Assembly (NCBI GenBank): GCA_025964635.1
Contig: JAOPYP010000161.1
Span: 1-7,049 of the forward strand
DNA: 7,049 nucleotides
Direction of reading: 5' to 3'
Source of the DNA: Actinomycetes bacterium
GTDB lineage: Bacteria > Actinomycetota > Actinomycetes > Streptosporangiales > Streptosporangiaceae
A program made the translations under genes and the position numbers. How positions within the stretch are numbered: position 1 is the stretch's first letter; each line of letters opens with the position of its first letter. Below, piece after piece: positions 1 through 3,549 of this stretch. The notes below the pieces were generated by a model. It saw only the letters and a program-made list of their open reading frames with translations, made no database searches and was not told where the DNA came from.

Positions 1-660
1 CAGGATGCAGTCGGAATTGGCCAGATCCTGCTGGCAGGTGGTCGCGCCGCCGCGGCCAAAACTAGTTCCCAGACCGGGAACTGTGGAGGAGTGTCATATA
101 CGCGCCTGGTTCTCGATCTGGATCGCGCCCAGCGCGGTGAACAGCTTCTTGATGAGGTAGTTCTCTTCGTTGTCCAGGGTCGCGCCGCCGAGGCTCGCGA
201 AGCCCATGGTCCGCCGGGTGCGCCGGCCGTCGTGTTCCCACTGCCAGCCCTGGCGCCGGGCGTCGATGACCCGGTCGGCGATCATGTCCATCGCCGTGTC
301 CAGGTCCAGTGACTCCCACTCGGTGCCGCCCGGGCGGCGGTACAGCACCTGGTACTGGCGGGCGTCGCCGGTGGTGAGCTGCAGGCTGGCCGACCCCTTG
401 GGGCACAGGTGGCCGCGGCTGACCGGGGAGTCGGGATCCCCCTCGATCTGGACGACCTTCTCGTCCTTCACGAACACGTTCTGGCCGCAACCCACCGCGC
501 AGTACGGGCACACCGACTTCGCGACCTTGTCGGCGGTAGCGGTGCGGGGCCTGAGGGCCGCGCTGCGGGCGGTCTTGGTGGCCGCGCCCAGCCCGAGCCG
601 GTCCGTCCCGGTCAGCTGCCGGTAGACAGGCCAGGATTCGATCCAGGTGCGCGCGCCCAT
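1..660 (-). CDS. fdh: Selenocysteine-containing formate dehydrogenase, large (alpha) subunit, N-terminal part
   Basis: This is the catalytic subunit of a Mo/W-bis-MGD formate dehydrogenase, which oxidises formate to CO2. Numbered from the ATG at 660, the [4Fe-4S] motif CPYCAVGC supplies C51, C54 and C58, and LCPKG supplies C86 (CX2CX3CX27C spacing). The stretch ENQARI then runs into an in-frame TGA (codon 189) followed by HSSTVPGLGTSFGRGG, matching the family's QAR-(U/C)-H active-site block. The frame stays open from the TGA to the window edge, so about 219 codons are visible of a protein that normally has around 1,000. The ATG at 660 is preferred because AGGA lies 7 nt upstream; a GTG at 666 is an in-frame alternative. 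The N-terminus has no twin-arginine signal, unlike E. coli FdnG, which suggests a cytoplasmic enzyme (inference). Partner subunits and Sec machinery would lie outside the window. Automated calling would probably stop at 94 and split the gene. Confidence 0.93.
64..82 (-). promoter_or_regulatory. Bacterial SECIS element in the formate dehydrogenase mRNA
   Basis: Read on the minus strand, AGTTCCC (82-76) and GGGAACT (70-64) form a perfect 7-bp stem closing a 5-nt loop, GGTCT. In codons after the TGA the order is CAC, TCC, TCC, ACA, GTT, CCC, GGT, CTG. The E. coli fdhF SECIS has GTT-x-GGT-CTG at the same codon register after its UGA, and its apical GGUCU is contacted by SelB. The bulged U known from the E. 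coli element appears to be paired here, so the fine recognition may differ. Confidence 0.85.
94..96 (-). other. In-frame UGA read as selenocysteine (Sec189)
   Basis: The TGA lies between the codons for QARI and HSST. In formate dehydrogenases this site holds the Cys or Sec that ligates Mo/W and is followed by the catalytic His. Coding similarity to the family continues on both sides in the same frame, and a SECIS-like hairpin follows. The alternatives are a nonsense mutation of a Cys codon or a sequencing error; the hairpin argues against both. Confidence 0.9.
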
Positions 661-667
661 CCACACG

Positions 668-676
668 TCCTTTCCT
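668..676 (-). promoter_or_regulatory. Ribosome binding site of the formate dehydrogenase gene
   Basis: The minus strand reads AGGAAAGGA, with the last AGGA 7 nt from the ATG at 660 but only 1 nt from the GTG at 666. This spacing favours the ATG, giving an N-terminus of MGARTWIESWPVYRQLTG. Confidence 0.6.
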
Positions 677-713
677 GCTGCGGCCCGGGGGTCGTGTTAC
701 TACCTAACCACTG

Positions 714-726
714 GCGTTTCAAACGC
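714..726. promoter_or_regulatory. Palindrome GCGTTTCAAACGC upstream of formate dehydrogenase
   Basis: The 13-mer is a perfect palindrome around a central C. Flanking CTGG (711-714) and CCAG (728-731) extend it imperfectly. It centres 60 bp upstream of the formate dehydrogenase ATG, a plausible operator position. A hairpin would have a very tight loop, so a protein-binding dyad is the more natural reading. No known regulator consensus was recognised. Confidence 0.3.
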
Positions 727-782
727 TCCAGGGCCCCCTCGGTCAAGACACTCGCCGCAGACGAGGGCCTGTCCCATCTTTG

Positions 783-822
783 GCGGCCTCCGCACCCGAG
801 AATCCTCGGGTGCGGAGGCCGC
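783..822. terminator. Perfect 18-bp inverted repeat (terminator-like or leader hairpin)
   Basis: The arm at 783-800 pairs perfectly with 805-822 around the 4-nt loop AATC. No T-tract follows on either strand, so this would be a U-less hairpin of a kind common in actinomycetes. It lies upstream of two divergent genes, not after one. It could therefore insulate the two promoters, attenuate a long formate dehydrogenase leader started from the AT-rich island, or be a remnant of a lost gene. Its CCTCCGC/GCGGAGG segments also occur in the hairpin at 3482-3516. Confidence 0.5.
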
Positions 823-877
823 GGCACACCATGGAGTGACGCTAGCGGCTATGCGGGCTATGCGCCACGGAACGTTA

Positions 878-893
878 TCGAATATATATACGA
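878..893. promoter_or_regulatory. Possible LexA/SOS box 1 upstream of the HNH gene
   Basis: TCGAATATATATACGA agrees at 13 of 16 positions, by my count, with the mycobacterial SOS box TCGAACATATGTTCGA and is itself a near palindrome. It sits in the AT-rich island about 90 bp upstream of the HNH start. The GAAC/GTTC core is imperfect in both half-sites, so this is a candidate only. An AT-rich promoter element is the alternative. Confidence 0.35.
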
Positions 894-917
894 ATCACGG
901 TTGTCTAGTCTACTTGT

Positions 918-933
918 TCGATATTATGTTCGT
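918..933. promoter_or_regulatory. Possible LexA/SOS box 2, overlapping a likely -10 region
   Basis: TCGATATTATGTTCGT matches the mycobacterial SOS box at 12 of 16 positions by my count, with an intact right half (GTTCG) and a degenerate left half. It starts 40 bp after box 1, close to four helical turns. TATTAT (922-927) and TATAG (933-937) nearby could serve as a -10 element, so a bound repressor would block initiation. A TTGTCT at 901-906 is a weak candidate -35. Confidence 0.33.
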
Positions 934-982
934 ATAGCTGGCCGTTCCGGGTCCCCCGATTCGCCATCGCCCAGACTGGGAG

Positions 983-3373
983 GTGAGTCCCACGTCAGCT
1001 GAACCCGCAAGCCAAGAACAGTTCCCTGATCCTCCGGGCTCCCGCCCCGGCCGCGCGGCCATACCGGCCAGCGCCGGAATGGGCATGTGCTGGGCCGGTG
1101 ACATCGCGCTGGAGGAAGTCCTGGCGGCCGCCGATCGCCGCAGCCGCAGGGGCCAGGATCTGCCCGCCTGGGGAGAGCCTGAGCGACCGGCCAAGGGTGG
1201 CTCCAGCCACTTAACCAGGTCCCGGCCCGGCGGAGATGCGCGTGCAGTGGACCCGCATCGGGAGGATCGCCCCAGCGGGTCCGGGTCGCCCGCTGGCGGG
1301 CCTCCCGGACGGCTGCATCCGGCAGCCAGCGGCCCGGCCACCCAGGACCCGACGGCTAAGAACCCGGCCACCCAGAACCCGGCCACCCAGGACCCGACGG
1401 CTAAGAACCCGGCCACCCAGGATCCGGCTGACGAGGATCCGCTGGCCGAGGACGAGTTGCGTGCCGCTGAGACAGCCGTCGGTGAACCGATGCCGAGCCC
1501 GGAGATGGCGGGGCACGTTCGCATGCCGCCGGGACCAGCTCTGGCGGCCTGGCTGGGCCAGGCCGAACCGGGCCAGTTGGACGAGGCGGGCCTGGTCAAC
1601 AGCATCACCGGGTGGCGCAAGCTCACCTCCTGGGCCCAGGCTCAGGAACTAGCGGCGGTCGCCGAGCTCGGGCGCCGCCGGGGCGTCATGGATGACCCCG
1701 AACTGGACCGTGACCCGGTCCGGGAGCTGTCGGCGGAGTTCGCCCCCAACGAGGTCGCGCTGGCCCTGACCTTGACGCAGTACGCCGCTCAGTGGTGGAT
1801 GAGCCTCGCGGTCAACACGTCCCGCAGGCTGCCCGGGACATGGTCCGCGCTCAGCCAGGGGACGATCGACCTGGGGCGGGCCAAGCTCATCGACCTGTGG
1901 ACCACCCCACTCGACGACGACCTGGCCGGGGCGGTCGAGCGCAAGGTTCTGGTCCGGGCGGGACAGCAGACGACGGGCCAGCTGCGGGCATCCCTGCAGC
2001 GTGCCGTGATTTCCGTGGACCCCGCCGCCGCCGAGCGCCGGCGCACTGAGGCCGAGAAGAACGCCCGCGTGGAACTGACCGGCGAGGACAGCGGGACGGC
2101 CGCCCTCTCCGGCCACTTCCTCCCGGCGGCACAGGCCTCCGCCGCGTGGGCCCGCATCAGCGGGATGGCCGCGGCGATGAAGGGCGACGGAGCCGGGGGC
2201 GGGATCGACCTGCTGCGCGCGCAGGTGTTCGTCGGCCTGCTGCTGGGCACGCTTCCGCAGCCACCCGACGAGGTGCCTCCCGGGAACTCAGACCCACCCG
2301 GTGCACCGCCGGATGATGGCGGTACGAGCCGCGGGGACGGCAACACCCCGCCCAGGGACGGTGGCCCCGACGCCCCCGGAGATGCCGCCGGCCAGGAGCG
2401 GGGGAGCGGTCCTCACGATGAGCCTGCGCCCGAGGTCCCGCCCAGCGGCAACGCTCGCGACGACCACCCCCCTCACGGACCGGCGAACGGCGATCCCGGC
2501 CAGGGCCCACGCCCGGCCGCGGCGGATGACCAGCCATGGTGCTGGCCGCCGATCCCGGCGCCGGGCGAGGTCCCATGGCCGGACGGAGGCACCGGCACGG
2601 TGAAGATCCGGCGCCCAGAGCTCACTGTGTCGTGGCGGACGCTGGCCGGGTGGTGGGACGAGCCAGGCCAGCTCACCCGGATGGGCGCGATCACGGCGGC
2701 GGTGGCTCGGGAACTGGCCCAGGCCGCGTCGGCCGATCCGACCTGTCTGTGGCGAGTCGTCGTGACTGACGCCGAGGGCCAGGTGATGGCGGTGACCCGC
2801 AGTCGCTGGCCCGGGCGACCGCAGCGGAAATCAGATCACCCGCCCGGACCTGGCGTGCTCGGGCGGATCACCGTCACGGTGCCGGTCATGCTCCTGGGTG
2901 AGCCACCGCCCGCTACCCAGGGTTGCTTGAACGCGTGTCCTGAGCTGGCTGCCGCTCTGCGGGCCATCCTGGTGGCTGCCGCGGCGACGGCGCGAGAGGC
3001 TGGCCGTGCGGACGGCGATCACGCGGACGGCGATCACGAAGGCGGCGATCACGAGGTCCCGTGCATCCATGCGAACGCGGCCTCTGGTTACCGGATCCCC
3101 GCCTGGATGCGGGACCTGATCGAGGTGCGTGACCAGGACTGCGGGTTCCCGATCTGCCGCCGGCCGGCGTCGAGCTGCGACCTTGATCACACCGTCCCCT
3201 ACGATCAGGGCGGTCTCACCTGTCCCTGCAACGTTTCCGGCGGATGCCGCCACGATCACCGCATGAAGGGCTCCACCGCCTGGCGTCTGGAGCAGCCCAG
3301 GCCGGGCACCTTGATCTGGACCGCACCATCCGGCCTGAGCTGGACCGTCACCCCTCAGCCGCATGTGACCTGA
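983..3373 (+). CDS. DUF222 / 13E12-repeat family HNH endonuclease-like protein
   Basis: The 796-residue protein belongs to the actinobacterial DUF222-HNH family, whose cellular role is unsettled. Residues 1-186 are a low-complexity extension with pentapeptide repeats (117-156). Residues 187-426 are the helical DUF222 region. Residues 427-540 are a Pro/Gly/Asp-rich linker. Residues 545-610 continue the conserved 13E12 region (ARELAQAASADPTCLWRVVV). Residues 676-690 are ADGDH repeats. The HNH domain spans about 708-775, with probable zinc ligands among C720, C725, C732 and C755, the DLDH motif (H736), N750 and H759; the usual C-R-x-H-H reads CRHDH here. The start is GTG at 983, where GGGAG abuts the codon with no spacer. 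ATGs at 1079 and 1490 are alternatives, and the latter would remove the extension. One TTA codon lies at 1211. Nuclease activity is predicted, not shown. Confidence 0.9.
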   Translation: MSPTSAEPASQEQFPDPPGSRPGRAAIPASAGMGMCWAGDIALEEVLAAADRRSRRGQDLPAWGEPERPAKGGSSHLTRSRPGGDARAVDPHREDRPSGSGSPAGGPPGRLHPAASGPATQDPTAKNPATQNPATQDPTAKNPATQDPADEDPLAEDELRAAETAVGEPMPSPEMAGHVRMPPGPALAAWLGQAEPGQLDEAGLVNSITGWRKLTSWAQAQELAAVAELGRRRGVMDDPELDRDPVRELSAEFAPNEVALALTLTQYAAQWWMSLAVNTSRRLPGTWSALSQGTIDLGRAKLIDLWTTPLDDDLAGAVERKVLVRAGQQTTGQLRASLQRAVISVDPAAAERRRTEAEKNARVELTGEDSGTAALSGHFLPAAQASAAWARISGMAAAMKGDGAGGGIDLLRAQVFVGLLLGTLPQPPDEVPPGNSDPPGAPPDDGGTSRGDGNTPPRDGGPDAPGDAAGQERGSGPHDEPAPEVPPSGNARDDHPPHGPANGDPGQGPRPAAADDQPWCWPPIPAPGEVPWPDGGTGTVKIRRPELTVSWRTLAGWWDEPGQLTRMGAITAAVARELAQAASADPTCLWRVVVTDAEGQVMAVTRSRWPGRPQRKSDHPPGPGVLGRITVTVPVMLLGEPPPATQGCLNACPELAAALRAILVAAAATAREAGRADGDHADGDHEGGDHEVPCIHANAASGYRIPAWMRDLIEVRDQDCGFPICRRPASSCDLDHTVPYDQGGLTCPCNVSGGCRHDHRMKGSTAWRLEQPRPGTLIWTAPSGLSWTVTPQPHVT
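1331..1450 (+). repeat. Eight pentapeptide (15-bp) repeats inside the HNH gene
   Basis: Residues 117-156 read as eight 5-residue units of the form (G/D/N)-P-(A/T/L)-(T/A/D)-(Q/K/E): GPATQ, DPTAK, NPATQ, NPATQ, DPTAK, NPATQ, DPADE, DPLAE. At DNA level a 43-nt segment is perfectly duplicated (1333-1375 and 1378-1420) with a 45-bp period, indicating recent duplication by slippage or recombination. The units preserve the reading frame and change net charge from neutral/basic to acidic towards the end. Confidence 0.9.
3008..3052 (+). repeat. Three 15-bp repeats encoding ADGDH-type units
   Basis: Residues 676-690 read ADGDH, ADGDH, EGGDH, each ending in a GGCGATCAC-type sequence at 15-bp spacing. 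The segment sits just before the HNH domain and is rich in Asp and His, so metal binding or a flexible acidic linker are both possible. The frame is preserved. Confidence 0.85.
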
Positions 3374-3405
3374 GCTCACCCCGGCCCACCCGCACCCGCC
3401 GTTGG

Positions 3406-3461
3406 CACCGCCGGTACAACACCGCCGGTACAACACCGCCGGTACAACGCAGCCGGTAAAA
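3406..3461. repeat. 14-bp tandem repeat array, four copies
   Basis: Three exact copies of CACCGCCGGTACAA (3406-3419, 3420-3433, 3434-3447) are followed by a diverged copy, CGCAGCCGGTAAAA (3448-3461), and a further partial CACCGC. Each unit contains ACCG-C-CGGT, a small dyad. The array lies 32 bp past the HNH stop codon. Exact identity suggests a young array likely to vary in copy number between strains. Confidence 0.9.
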
Positions 3462-3481
3462 CACCGCGGCCAGCAACAGAG

Positions 3482-3516
3482 CCTCCGCCTGGCAGGCCGG
3501 GCCTGCCAGGCGGAGG
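3482..3516. terminator. Bidirectional terminator between convergent genes
   Basis: CCTCCGCCTGGCAGGC (3482-3497) pairs perfectly with GCCTGCCAGGCGGAGG (3501-3516) around a 3-nt loop, CGG. No clear T-run follows in either direction, as is frequent in high-GC actinomycetes. Its place between two converging genes, 108 bp from the HNH stop and 33 bp from the phosphoesterase stop, supports termination from both sides. Confidence 0.8.
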
Positions 3517-3549
3517 AAGGAACACGGAACCTAGTAACAGCGGCTGGGG

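Larger units (their letters stand above)
661..982. other. Divergent intergenic region between formate dehydrogenase and HNH gene
   Basis: These 322 bases hold no supported gene. They contain the formate dehydrogenase ribosome site, a dyad (714-726), a long perfect hairpin (783-822), a tandem 9-mer GGCTATGCG (847-855 and 856-864), and an AT-rich island (about 871-937) that contrasts sharply with the GC-rich surroundings and probably carries the promoter of the plus-strand gene. On the minus strand TTGACC (746-741) is a possible -35 element for formate dehydrogenase, but no good -10 follows. Confidence 0.6.
3374..3549. other. Convergent intergenic region with tandem repeats and terminator
   Basis: This 176-bp gap separates the stop codons of the HNH gene (plus) and the phosphoesterase gene (minus). 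It contains a 14-bp tandem repeat array followed by a long perfect inverted repeat. No supported coding sequence was seen in it. Confidence 0.7.

Noticed and set aside
620..660. A GATCGAATCC segment resembling a tRNA T-arm
   Set aside because: It is part of the formate dehydrogenase coding sequence, and no acceptor or anticodon stem could be built around it.
62..664. A 200-codon minus-strand frame overlapping formate dehydrogenase that reads past 94 without a stop
   Set aside because: It is a different frame, Arg/Pro/Gly-rich, with no Fe-S motif. The formate dehydrogenase frame carries all family motifs.
94..666. Formate dehydrogenase as a truncated pseudogene ending at 94
   Set aside because: The frame continues with conserved active-site sequence after the TGA, and a SECIS-like hairpin follows at the expected distance.
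409..1002. A 197-codon plus-strand frame spanning formate dehydrogenase and the intergenic region
   Set aside because: It lies antisense to the formate dehydrogenase coding region, crosses the hairpin and the AT-rich island, and has no recognisable domain.
1236..1652. A 138-codon frame with PPRTRRLRT-type repeats inside the HNH gene
   Set aside because: It is the +1 frame reading of the 15-bp repeats; the repeats multiply any frame. The HNH frame continues into known domains.
2831..3436. A 201-codon minus-strand frame across the end of the HNH gene
   Set aside because: It is antisense to the HNH domain coding region and the 14-bp array, with no family features.
3406..3461. Short regular repeats as a possible CRISPR array
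   Set aside because: The 14-bp units are directly abutting with no spacers, so this is a simple tandem repeat.
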